NCBI GenBank assembly: GCA_030065825.1
Contig: JASJCY010000017.1
Location: 1 to 53,945, forward strand
DNA length: 53,945 bases
From: Nostocaceae cyanobacterium
Lineage (GTDB): Bacteria > Cyanobacteriota > Cyanobacteriia > Cyanobacteriales > Nostocaceae
Direction: 5' to 3'
Positions 1-7,411 of the stretch are shown piece after piece. A model generated the notes under the pieces. That model was not told the origin of the DNA. It worked only from the letters and a program-made list of their open reading frames with translations, and made no database searches. Position 1 is the stretch's first letter, and each line of letters opens with the position of its first letter. The translations under genes and the position numbers were made by a program.

Positions 1-132
1 CGGTAAAAAGGCAGAGATTTTAGAAAATGCTGTCTCTTGAGATAGATTTCAGGAATTAGGTAAAGAATTGCGTCGAATAGGGATTGTGGGGGTGTATTTT
101 GTTGAGAGAATATTAAGCAGACAAAATTAATC
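1..132. repeat. 132-bp inverted repeat, copy 1
   Basis: Bases 1-132 are the exact reverse complement of 23831-23962; I compared the two copies base by base and found no mismatch. Homology stops at 132/133, just before the tyrosine recombinase gene, and at 23830/23831, exactly where the Tn3-type transposase reading frame is broken. The outer flank of this copy is outside the window. It may be the end of a multicopy element or the scar of an inversion, and it may explain why the sequence starts here. Confidence 0.9.
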
Positions 133-160
133 TTTTGTCTGTTTGAGTTTTCGATTAACT

Positions 161-1093
161 ATGACACCAGTAGTAGCAGTAAAACGAAGGGGAAAACAAT
201 TATCTAAGTTAGCCCCTGTTAATGCCCAACAGCGTCTAATTCAGTTGTGGCTGCATGATAAGCCCCAAAGCACTCAAAAGTGTTATATACGTTATGCTGC
301 ATGTTTTACTGCGTTTTTGGGGGGAGTAGGTAAGGCTCTAGCTCACGTGACTTTGGAAGATTTGGTGGAATTTTCTGAGCATTTACACAATAAAAAGCTT
401 GCCGCACCGACAATTACAACCTATATTGCAGCAATTAAAAGTTTACTGTCGTTCGCTTACAAGACGGGTTATATCAAAGAAAACCCCGGTGCTGCTATTA
501 AGTTAAAAAAGCTTGACCAAAGGTTACATGAAAAGGTGTTGACTCCAACTGATGTTGCTTTGATGATTCGGCTGGCGGAACGGGCTGAATATCGTTACAA
601 GTCTCAACTTTTACGGGATGTGTTGATATTGAAGTTGCTGTATGTGGCTGGGTTGCGGGTGTCGGAGTTGGTGGGGTTGAGGTGGAAAGATTTTATCCCA
701 CGGGACAGGACGGGGCAAGTTACGGTGGTGGGGAAGGGGGATAAGTCCCGTCACGTTCTGCTGCCGGAATATCTTTGGGTGGAACTAATGAATTTTAGGG
801 GGAATGCGCCGAAGGATGCTTATGTTTTCCCCAGTCGCAATGGCAAGGGGTTGAAGCCGCTACATCGTCAAAATCTTGACCCCATTATTAAGGCGGCTGC
901 TGAGAGGGCAGGTTTAACAGAAAAAGTTAGTTGTCACTGGCTCAGGCATAGTCACGCCACCCATAATGCTGAAAGGGGGACACCTGTGCCATTAATTCAG
1001 CAAACAATGGGTCACGCAGATATTGCTACTACGTCAGCTTATATCCATATTCGACCAGGGGATAGCAGTGCTTTGCATTTGCCACGGGTTTAA
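161..1093 (+). CDS. Tyrosine recombinase (XerC/D-like phage integrase family)
   Basis: A 310-residue protein with an N-terminal SAM-like core-binding domain (about residues 30-115) and a C-terminal catalytic domain. The catalytic set is complete: R166 (GLRVSEL), K192 (VVGKGDKSR), H259 and R262 (HWLRHSHATH), H285 (GHADIATT) and nucleophile Y294. It is expected to carry out site-specific recombination through a 3'-phosphotyrosine intermediate. The frame can also open at a TTG at 143, but the ATG at 161 is preferred. It sits just upstream of the partition genes and its 3' end is duplicated at 3459-3508, so the gene was originally followed directly by parA. Possible roles are plasmid dimer resolution or recombination at the neighbouring TATACA-rich junctions; the latter is inference. 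Confidence 0.93.
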   Translation: MTPVVAVKRRGKQLSKLAPVNAQQRLIQLWLHDKPQSTQKCYIRYAACFTAFLGGVGKALAHVTLEDLVEFSEHLHNKKLAAPTITTYIAAIKSLLSFAYKTGYIKENPGAAIKLKKLDQRLHEKVLTPTDVALMIRLAERAEYRYKSQLLRDVLILKLLYVAGLRVSELVGLRWKDFIPRDRTGQVTVVGKGDKSRHVLLPEYLWVELMNFRGNAPKDAYVFPSRNGKGLKPLHRQNLDPIIKAAAERAGLTEKVSCHWLRHSHATHNAERGTPVPLIQQTMGHADIATTSAYIHIRPGDSSALHLPRV

Positions 1094-1211
1094 GTGCTTT
1101 TTTTAAACTTATCCTGGCATTGACATTTTAACTTGTATACATGTAGTCATATTGATGTATTGACGTGTATATAAGCTGATATGTAACTTTGTTTACATGA
1201 AAACAATTGCA
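1041..1211 (+). repeat. Duplicated recombinase-parA junction, copy 1, with TATACA-type boxes
   Basis: This stretch matches 3459-3629 with scattered mismatches. It covers the 3' end of the recombinase gene, the intergenic boxes (1131-1187, containing CTTGTATACATGTA and TGTATATAA) and the first codons of parA: the ATG at 1198 begins MKTIA as real parA does, then diverges. The two copies bracket the Sll1717-type ATPase gene. The boxes resemble those before the RHH gene at 5042-5063, so they are candidate operator or centromere sites for the partition complex. Confidence 0.8.
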
Positions 1212-1270
1212 CTGCGATATAGGCTTAACTTGTTACTAATGGTGGGTTGCTGGGTTGCTTGGTAGACGAT

Positions 1271-1405
1271 TCAATCTTCAAAAAAATCATCAAGTTGATA
1301 TTTGATTTGCATGAAAGTCTTGATTTCGGGATGGTCTAGTTCCATGTCCCTAAATTTTGCTAATCCAAGGGATTTTTTCTCATTTGTGAGAAATTCAGGA
1401 TATAA
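1271..1405 (-). pseudogene. Short coding-like remnant behind the ATPase gene
   Basis: On the minus strand, in the same frame as the upstream ATPase and after two stop codons, an open stretch reads like a protein C-terminus (ending KYQLDDFFED, stop at 1271-1273). It has no good start codon; the first ATG would leave only 25 residues. It may be the 3' tail of the original ATPase gene lost to nonsense mutations, or the remnant of another gene. The rest of 1212-1417 shows nothing recognisable. Confidence 0.25.
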
Positions 1406-1417
1406 ACTTTACAAAGT

Positions 1418-3328
1418 TTAAAAATATTCACTAATAAATAATTTTTCTAGTTGATTGTCTATAGATGATTCGGAAGAAATAAATCCTATTTCTTTAAGTT
1501 TTTCTCTTAATTTTCTTAAATATCTAATTATATTCATCCGAATTATTTCACCTTGTATATCTTCTCCATCATAATCTTCTATAAATTCATCAATTTCTTT
1601 AATCATTACACTAAGATTTCTACTAATCTCACTTACTACTTCAACAGGAAATTGTTCTTGTCTAATAACTTTCTTTCTAAAATGCTCAAGTTTTATCCTA
1701 AAATCAATAAATGGGTTTTCTGATATACCTTTAGTAATTTCAAATATACCTCTAGTAGCAGCTCTACCTCGGTATATTTCAGATAAATAACGACTAGGAT
1801 TATTATTTATCTCACCTGTCGGTAAATAACTTGTAACGTCAATACTAGATGTACACTTTAATGCACTTCTAAAAGCTGAGTGAACGATTAAAATATTATC
1901 ACTGTCTTCTACAGTTCTAGCATCATTGTAATAAAAAACAGTCTTACCTAAACGTTCAACCCCAATAAAACCTATTGCATATAATATATTGAGTATAGTA
2001 TCAATACTAAAATAATTTTTATAATCAGCATATCGCTCTTTTAAAGCTGTACTAACGCGATTAAAGACATTTTCAAAACGTTGTCTAGGAATAACATAAC
2101 TTGTATTACTAAATAAAATTAATAAATCATTTAAAAATGGATAGTTAATTATATATTCACCTGTTAAATCATTAAGTTTCCAGTTTGAATAAACATCAAT
2201 TGCTTGTATTATATGTTTAGATTCAACAACATTACCTCCTTCACGTCGAGCAGTATCAACGCAAAGATTACAAAGCTGAATAATATCTCGTGGTCTCATA
2301 AGAGTATGAGATAAAATAAAATCAGATGTTTTTTCTGTATTTATTTCTTCAGTAAAATATTCAGACCAAAAATTTACAGATTTTATCTCTTTATTCTTCG
2401 TTGAAGTTCTTGCTCTTTCTAATATAACTTCAGGTAATTTTTCTTGAGTCCAAGTGACGGCTACTTCATCCCCACGTAATTTATCTTTATCAAAAAATTG
2501 TAACTGCTCATAAATATCCGACCTTAAAAATACAGTGCAAAAAGTATTGTCAAAAATCTGATTTATTTGTTTAGCAGCCATTAATAAACCTATAACCATT
2601 TTATCAGATGAAATATCATTATCCCAAATTTCATCTACTTTATCTACTAAAATATAAAATTTATATTCTGAAAAATATTGAATAATTTTTTGAAGATAAC
2701 TCGCTAAAAATTCTAATTTAGAATCTAAATTTTTCCCCTCGCAACTTTCTGAATTAGATTGTATTTCTACTGATTGTTCAAAAGCTTTTATAGTAAATTT
2801 TGATTTAATTTTACTGATGATTTTCCAGAAGTTTTCTTGAAAATTTAAATCATCAACTTCATTATTTTCTACAAGAAAGCTACGTATTTTATTCAAAGCA
2901 TGTGTTAAGTTTGAATCATCTATCCAATCCCAATCACTGTTATCCTTATAGGATGACCAATCATTTTTAGTTCTTGCAGCTTCTAATAAAAACTTACAAA
3001 TTTGAACTAAAAATATGTACCTCCAAATTAATTTTTTAGACTGTTGCTCATTTACCCCATTCATTTGAAATTGTCTAATTTCATCAGCTGAAATTGCATC
3101 TGGTGTAACTAAACAAACATATGTATTATCTTCCAAACTTAATTCTTTTTTTAACATTAAACATAAGGCACTTTTACCAGAACCTTTTCTACCAAGGACT
3201 AATGATTTTCTGCGGGATTTTATATCTTCGTATATTGTTGTTTTTAGAAAGCTACCTTGTAAAAGTCCAGTAGTCTTAAAATCTGTTTCAGCATCATCTT
3301 TACCAAAATATAAATTATCAATAGTCAT
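1418..3328 (-). CDS. P-loop ATPase, Sll1717-like family
   Basis: A 636-residue protein that opens with the motif LYFGKDDAETD, then a Walker A (GRKGSGKS, residues 46-53) and a Walker B-like strand (FYILVDKVDEIW, about 225-236). Sequence motifs match the family called P-loop ATPase, Sll1717 in cyanobacteria; its function is unknown, though these proteins resemble STAND or KAP-like switch ATPases. The C-terminal third is helical and charged with no recognised effector domain. The gene is more AT-rich than its neighbours, points against the partition genes, and is enclosed by the direct duplicate 1041-1211/3459-3629, which points to recent acquisition as cargo. A defence or stabilisation role is inference only. 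Confidence 0.75.
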   Translation of the reverse strand: MTIDNLYFGKDDAETDFKTTGLLQGSFLKTTIYEDIKSRRKSLVLGRKGSGKSALCLMLKKELSLEDNTYVCLVTPDAISADEIRQFQMNGVNEQQSKKLIWRYIFLVQICKFLLEAARTKNDWSSYKDNSDWDWIDDSNLTHALNKIRSFLVENNEVDDLNFQENFWKIISKIKSKFTIKAFEQSVEIQSNSESCEGKNLDSKLEFLASYLQKIIQYFSEYKFYILVDKVDEIWDNDISSDKMVIGLLMAAKQINQIFDNTFCTVFLRSDIYEQLQFFDKDKLRGDEVAVTWTQEKLPEVILERARTSTKNKEIKSVNFWSEYFTEEINTEKTSDFILSHTLMRPRDIIQLCNLCVDTARREGGNVVESKHIIQAIDVYSNWKLNDLTGEYIINYPFLNDLLILFSNTSYVIPRQRFENVFNRVSTALKERYADYKNYFSIDTILNILYAIGFIGVERLGKTVFYYNDARTVEDSDNILIVHSAFRSALKCTSSIDVTSYLPTGEINNNPSRYLSEIYRGRAATRGIFEITKGISENPFIDFRIKLEHFRKKVIRQEQFPVEVVSEISRNLSVMIKEIDEFIEDYDGEDIQGEIIRMNIIRYLRKLREKLKEIGFISSESSIDNQLEKLFISEYF

Positions 3329-3458
3329 ATAATTTCTTTACTTACTTTCCTGGTACTAAATTACTAGCCAATGCTCCAAAAATAGTTATTCCTATTTTTT
3401 ATAGATACAACAGGCAATATTTGATACAAGAATATACTTGTTTCATACATAACACAAG

Positions 3459-3629
3459 ATATTTATATTCGACTAGGGGACAGTAGTGCCTTACACTTGT
3501 CAAGAGTTTAAGTGCTTTTTCTAGACTTATTTTAGTGTAAACTTTTTAGCTTGTATACATGTAATCATATAGATGTATTGATATGTATATAACCTGATAT
3601 GTAACCTTTTCTACATGAAAACAATCGCT
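3459..3629 (+). repeat. Duplicated recombinase-parA junction, copy 2 (parA promoter region)
   Basis: Second copy of 1041-1211. It begins with a remnant of the recombinase C-terminus (reading YIRLGDSSALHLSRV, stop at about 3508), followed by the boxes at 3550-3605 (CTTGTATACATGTAATCATA, GTATATAACC) and the true parA start at 3615. The recombinase remnant has no 5' part, so this is a scar and not a second gene. The boxes lie directly upstream of parA and probably serve as its operator. Confidence 0.8.
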
Positions 3630-4235
3630 ATTGTCTCTCGCAAGGGAGGAGCAGGGAAAACAACCTTGACTTTACATCTGGCTGTTGCCGCTCAAATAAA
3701 GGGTAAAGAAGTAGCTATTATTGACCTTGACCCCCAAGCTTCTGCTGCGGGTTGGGGAGACAGCCGAACCCAAGAAACCCCTGTTGTCGTTTCAGCACAA
3801 GCCGCCCGTTTGCCGAAAGTTTTGCAAACTGCTAAGGGTGCAGGTGCAGACTTAGCAATTATTGATACAGCACCCCATTCTGAAACAGCTGCTTTAGCTG
3901 CCATCCGTGGGGCTGACCTAATACTAATTCCCTGTCGTCCAGCGATTTTAGATTTACGTGCCATTAGTGACACCATTGATTTAGTTAACCTTGCCAAGAA
4001 AACAGCAACCGTAGTTCTCAATGCAGTTCCCCCACGGGGTTCTTTGGCTGATGAGGCGATAGAAGCGATCTCTAGTTATGGTTTAGATGTAGCGCCTTTG
4101 CGACTGGGACACCGAGCCGCTTTTGTTCACTCTCTCACGGTAGGACAAACCGCCCAAGAATATGAATCTACTGGCAAGGCTGCTGAGGAAATCCAACAAC
4201 TTTACAAGTGGGTGTGTAGACAACTAAAAATGTAA
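3615..4235 (+). CDS. parA: ParA-family plasmid partition ATPase
   Basis: A 206-residue small ParA (type Ib size, no N-terminal HTH). The deviant Walker A KGGAGKTT covers residues 10-17 with signature lysine K10 and catalytic K15; the later motifs (IDLDPQASAAGW, IIDTAPHS) are in place. It is expected to bind nucleoid DNA in its ATP form and move the plasmid together with a small ribbon-helix-helix centromere-binding protein, here most likely the product at 5070. Its 3' end is repeated at 4893-5032, separated from the intact gene by a toxin-antitoxin pair. Upstream boxes at 3550-3605 suggest autoregulation by the partition complex. Confidence 0.95.
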   Translation: MKTIAIVSRKGGAGKTTLTLHLAVAAQIKGKEVAIIDLDPQASAAGWGDSRTQETPVVVSAQAARLPKVLQTAKGAGADLAIIDTAPHSETAALAAIRGADLILIPCRPAILDLRAISDTIDLVNLAKKTATVVLNAVPPRGSLADEAIEAISSYGLDVAPLRLGHRAAFVHSLTVGQTAQEYESTGKAAEEIQQLYKWVCRQLKM

Positions 4236-4281
4236 TCATATAAACTTGTATACACGTTGACAAGTTTAGTCGTAGCTAAAA
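4096..4281 (+). repeat. Duplicated parA-RHH junction, copy 1
   Basis: Contains the parA 3' end, the box ACTTGTATACACGTTGACAAGT (4244-4265, an ACTTG...CAAGT inverted repeat) and a degenerate start of the RHH gene at 4273 (GTAGCTAAAAATTAG against ATGGCTAAAAGAACT at 5070). It matches 4893-5080 with scattered mismatches. The two copies bracket the toxin-antitoxin pair 4413-4885. Confidence 0.82.
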
Positions 4282-4412
4282 ATTAGTTGTTTTTAGAATT
4301 AAAAAAATTTGTTTAGATAGAGGAGTAGACCAAAGTCAAGCCTTAGAAATTGCTATAAAACAATGCATTTCTACGGATGAAAAACCATAATAAAGATTAA
4401 ACAGGTGTAAAA

Positions 4413-4622
4413 ATGGAAACTACAACCAAGCGCCAAGATTTAATTCAATTAATTTACACATATCTAAAGGCAGCACCCGAAAGCACTTTATTAAAAGTTT
4501 TAGAACTGCTAGAAGATGAAGAGGATATTAGAGATGCCCGTGCTGAATTAGAAGATATAAAAAGAAATGGGGGCATACCTTGGTCAGAGATTAAAAAAGA
4601 CATGAAAAAGGATATTGCGTGA
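4413..4622 (+). CDS. Antitoxin of a RelBE/ParDE-like pair
   Basis: A 69-residue acidic protein starting METTTKRQ, ending in a Pro-Trp motif (GIPWSEIKKDM) that is repeated in the paralogue at 34045 (TIPWEQVKQES). The stop codon overlaps the start of the toxin gene (GTGA at 4619-4622), a typical antitoxin-toxin coupling. It probably binds its toxin through the C-terminus and represses the operon. Just upstream (about 4313-4390) a short frame reading DRGVDQSQALEIAIKQ may be a remnant of another small gene. Confidence 0.75.
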   Translation: METTTKRQDLIQLIYTYLKAAPESTLLKVLELLEDEEDIRDARAELEDIKRNGGIPWSEIKKDMKKDIA

Positions 4623-4885
4623 GTTACCAAGTTATATTTTCAAAGGGTGCAGCAAGACAGTTTAAAAAACTACCGCAAAACATACAAGAGCGTATACAAA
4701 TTAAAATTGATGATTTAGCTATAGAACCCCGTCCAAACGGAGTTAAAAAACTTGAAGGAGAAGACTCTTTATATCGTATTCGAGTAGGTGATTATCGAGT
4801 TGTTTATGAAATATTAGATGATATTTTATTAGTAACTGTTCTTAAGGTAAAACACCGTAGCTCAGTTTACCGAGACGAAAGTTAA
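4619..4885 (+). CDS. RelE/ParE-superfamily toxin
   Basis: An 88-residue protein starting at GTG (reads MSYQVIFSKGAARQFKKLP). Typical RelE/ParE features are present: basic N-terminal helix (FKKLP), the EPRPNGVKKLEG turn, and the core strand YRIRVGDYRVVYEI followed by VLKVKHRSSVY. The conserved Arg and Tyr/His residues suggest a ribosome-dependent mRNA interferase (RelE) rather than a gyrase poison, but the two cannot be separated by eye. Translationally coupled to the antitoxin. A decayed paralogue is at 34245-34508. Confidence 0.88.
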   Translation: MSYQVIFSKGAARQFKKLPQNIQERIQIKIDDLAIEPRPNGVKKLEGEDSLYRIRVGDYRVVYEILDDILLVTVLKVKHRSSVYRDES

Positions 4886-4892
4886 CCGTCAA

Positions 4893-5080
4893 ACTTTGTG
4901 GCAGGGACATCGAGCCGCTTTTGTTCACTCCCTTACCGCAGGACAAACCGCCCAAGAATATGAGTCTACTGGCAAGGCTGCTGAAGAAATCCAACAACTT
5001 TACAAGTGGGTTTGTAGACAACTAAAAAAGTAGTCATATAAACTTGTATACACGTCAACAAGTATAGTCATGGCTAAAAG
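4893..5080 (+). repeat. Duplicated parA-RHH junction, copy 2, with parA 3' remnant
   Basis: Second copy of 4096-4281. The parA remnant (4895-5032) reads HRAAFVHSLTAGQTAQEYES and ends at a stop, lacking all of the ATPase core. It is followed by ACTTGTATACACGTCAACAAGT (5042-5063) and the intact RHH start at 5070. This copy therefore supplies the working promoter/operator of the RHH gene. Confidence 0.82.
5042..5063. promoter_or_regulatory. Candidate partition operator/centromere box
   Basis: The 22-bp element has ACTTG/CAAGT inverted ends around a TATACACGT core and lies 7 bp before the RHH start codon. Near-identical at 4244-4265; related boxes occur at 1131-1187, 3550-3605, 24042-24075 and 25223-25305. 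Position and symmetry suit a binding site of the RHH protein; this is inference. Confidence 0.45.
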
Positions 5081-5348
5081 AACTAATTTAGCAGATGCTT
5101 TACATGAAGCATCAGGAAAAACGGCTTCAACTAAATCCAAGCAACAACAGGTGCAGCAGGTGGAAAACTCCAAGTCAGAATTACCACCTAGTAGGAAAGG
5201 TAAGAAAGCGATCGCAGGTCATTTTGACCCTGCGGTGTCCAAGCAGCTTAAGCAACTGGCTTTGGAGGAAGATACGACGGTACAAGCCTTATTGGCAGAG
5301 GCTTTAAATGATTTGTTTGAGAAGTATGACAAAAAAGCGATCGCTTAG
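5070..5348 (+). CDS. Ribbon-helix-helix partition protein (ParG/CopG-like)
   Basis: A 92-residue protein: a flexible, Gln/Lys-rich N-terminus (1-45) and a C-terminal ribbon-helix-helix (about 47-90) with strand KAIAGHFD and helices AVSKQLKQLALEE and TVQALLAEALNDLFEKYD. This layout matches ParG-type centromere-binding proteins, which use the N-terminal tail to stimulate ParA. It is the natural partner of ParA at 3615, from which it has been separated by the toxin-antitoxin insertion. A remnant of a second copy lies at 41870-41935. HIP1 octamers occur inside the gene. Confidence 0.82.
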   Translation: MAKRTNLADALHEASGKTASTKSKQQQVQQVENSKSELPPSRKGKKAIAGHFDPAVSKQLKQLALEEDTTVQALLAEALNDLFEKYDKKAIA

Positions 5349-5449
5349 TTTCGGCAACTCTCAATCATTAGTTGAGAATAAGGTCAATAATTGACAGATT
5401 TAAGAGTTATTGATTTTATTCTCAATAATCTCAAAAATTTTTAGTAACT

Positions 5450-5812
5450 GTTAATTATCAGACAATATGCTGGTTAAGGGTTTTAGGCTTTAAAATTCAT
5501 CTAAATCACGTTATTTTAAAAATCGGTGGTAGTGAGCCAGATGACAATCCTTATAAATATCCCACTAAGTACGGAAGAGCCCAAATTATCATGCATCGAT
5601 TCAATTCACCAGCTTGGTTAAAACACATTCAAAAAGCCAACACAGCACTTAACTCCTTAACCCCCGAAAAAATGAGCAACCTCGACTCCGGAGAAGCTTA
5701 TATTTGGTCAAATAAAGCAAACGATGAAAGCTTTACCAAAGGAGCAATAAAAATTCGCTGTCGTCCCAGAGTCACCCAACATGGAGGAAGTACCAAAACC
5801 GCAGTTAATTGA
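5450..5812 (+). pseudogene. 3' remnant of a plasmid ATP-binding (HerA/FtsK-like) protein
   Basis: An open frame without an obvious start runs from about 5450 to the stop at 5810-5812. It reads HVILKIGGSEPDDNPYKYP, then YGRAQIIMHRFNSPAWLKHI and ends GEAYIWSNKAND...FTKGAIKIRCRPRVTQHGG. This resembles, from memory, the C-terminal end of HerA/VirB4-like ATP-binding proteins on cyanobacterial plasmids. All nucleotide-binding motifs are missing. An ATG at 5591 would give only 73 residues, and homology-like sequence continues upstream of it, so I treat it as a fragment. Confidence 0.5.
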
Positions 5813-5847
5813 AGTTAATCTGAAGATTTTCTGTCATAGTTTTCCAG

Positions 5848-7398
5848 TTATAAATCTGTAATTAGTCTTGTTTTTCTAAGAATAAATTTTAGTAGACTTT
5901 CTTCATGAGTAATAATATCTACTCTGCCATTCATACCTAACTTAACTTCACACTTTTTAGTATTACCTAAAGTCAGTTGTTCTGGCTCGATTATTACCTT
6001 ATAACCGCTTCCAGCATTAGTATTAATTTGAGTATTACTACTTTGATTTGGAGATGTTTGATTAACATCTGGGGCAATATTTTTAACTTTACCCTTGAGA
6101 GTTCCATAGTCTGTGTACTTACAACCACCCACCCGCATATGCACTTCTTGATTGATCTTGACTTTACTTATATCTTTAGGTGGAATCGTTGTTTTGATAA
6201 TCTTACGAGCGAATTCAGGAACAATTTGTGCAACTTCTTCACCACCCCTCAGAGTTTGACCGGGGTTTCTCAAATTAAGTTTTAAAATTACACCGTCAGC
6301 AGTTGCAGTAATGATAGTTTTTCGTAATTCATTTTCTACTTGTTCTAGTTCGCTGTTTTCAGTTGCTAATTGTTTTTCAATTTCAGTCTTTTGTTGGAGA
6401 AGTACTTGAAGCTCTTTATTTAAAGCAGCTTTCTTCGCTTCTCCCTCAGCTTTCTCTTGAGCAATACCCTCCTGGGCAATTTTTAGTTCTGCATTGCTTG
6501 GGTTAAGAGCTATTTGGGCACGATTTTTTCTAGCTTTTGCAACTTCAACTGATTGTTTTAGCCGTTCAACTGTTTGTTTTTGTGCTTCAACTGCTGCTTT
6601 TTGTGCTTCAACTGCTTGTTTTTGTTGTTTAGCAGTTGACTGTGCTTCTTCAAGTTGATTTTTAGAAAGCGCTCCTTCTTTTGCAACACTTTCGTATCGC
6701 TTACGCTTTGAATTTGCTGCATTCAAAAAAGCAATTGTGCCATTTAAAGTTGCTTGTGCTGATTTTAACTGTGCTTCACCTGTACGCAATTCATTTTCAG
6801 CTATCTTAATGTTGCTATCTGCTTCTTTAAGTTCCGACACCGCATTATTTTTCTTGTCTTGATAAACACGACTGGTACGGTATAAATTAGCTTCGGCTGA
6901 GGTTATTTGACCTTGAATGCGGTTATCTTCTGCTTTAGCCTGAGTATAGTGAGCATCAATTTTGGCTTGGATTTGAGAGAATAGTGACTCTGTTTTATTG
7001 ATATTACTTTTCAGTTGGCTTTTTTTACTTCTCAGAAGGTAATCATCAATAGTGGCAATTTTATCTCCTTTCTTCACGACTTGATTTTCTTTAGCCTGAA
7101 TTTGATTTACTTTTCCTGTTGTAAGAGATTGCACGATTGATGATTCACCATCAGGACGGATAATACCTTCTCTTCTTACTTTAATTGGATATTTAATTAC
7201 AGCAGAAATAGGAATAGTTGCTGCTAAAACAAAGAGTATGAATAGTCCACCATAGGAAGTCCAAGGACTTATTGATGGTAAAGATTCATCTGTTTGTAGA
7301 GTGGGAATAAATCTGTTTGCAGAATTGCTAACCATAGGTAAATTATCAAGAGATAAAAAAGTTACAAAACTGAACTGAGCAGTATTTTTTTTTACCAA
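5848..7398 (-). CDS. HlyD-family periplasmic adaptor of a peptide exporter
   Basis: 516 residues. One membrane-spanning segment (about 47-67, GGLFILFVLAATIPISAVI) is followed by a biotinyl-lipoyl half-motif (VRREGIIRPDGESSIVQSLT), a very long coiled coil (about 110-350, with repeated KQAVEAQKAAVEAQK units) and a C-terminal beta-barrel. It would link the inner-membrane ABC transporter to an outer-membrane channel (TolC-like, not encoded here). It lies 13 bp downstream of the C39 ABC transporter gene on the same strand, so both form one operon with the double-glycine peptide gene. Confidence 0.92.
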   Translation of the reverse strand: MVKKNTAQFSFVTFLSLDNLPMVSNSANRFIPTLQTDESLPSISPWTSYGGLFILFVLAATIPISAVIKYPIKVRREGIIRPDGESSIVQSLTTGKVNQIQAKENQVVKKGDKIATIDDYLLRSKKSQLKSNINKTESLFSQIQAKIDAHYTQAKAEDNRIQGQITSAEANLYRTSRVYQDKKNNAVSELKEADSNIKIAENELRTGEAQLKSAQATLNGTIAFLNAANSKRKRYESVAKEGALSKNQLEEAQSTAKQQKQAVEAQKAAVEAQKQTVERLKQSVEVAKARKNRAQIALNPSNAELKIAQEGIAQEKAEGEAKKAALNKELQVLLQQKTEIEKQLATENSELEQVENELRKTIITATADGVILKLNLRNPGQTLRGGEEVAQIVPEFARKIIKTTIPPKDISKVKINQEVHMRVGGCKYTDYGTLKGKVKNIAPDVNQTSPNQSSNTQINTNAGSGYKVIIEPEQLTLGNTKKCEVKLGMNGRVDIITHEESLLKFILRKTRLITDL

Positions 7399-7411
7399 TT
7401 AATCAGATGAA

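Noticed and set aside
1-132. Left edge as the second hairpin telomere
   Set aside because: No palindrome and none of the TAACTAGTTA boxes are present at the left edge; it is a 132-bp repeat shared with 23831-23962.
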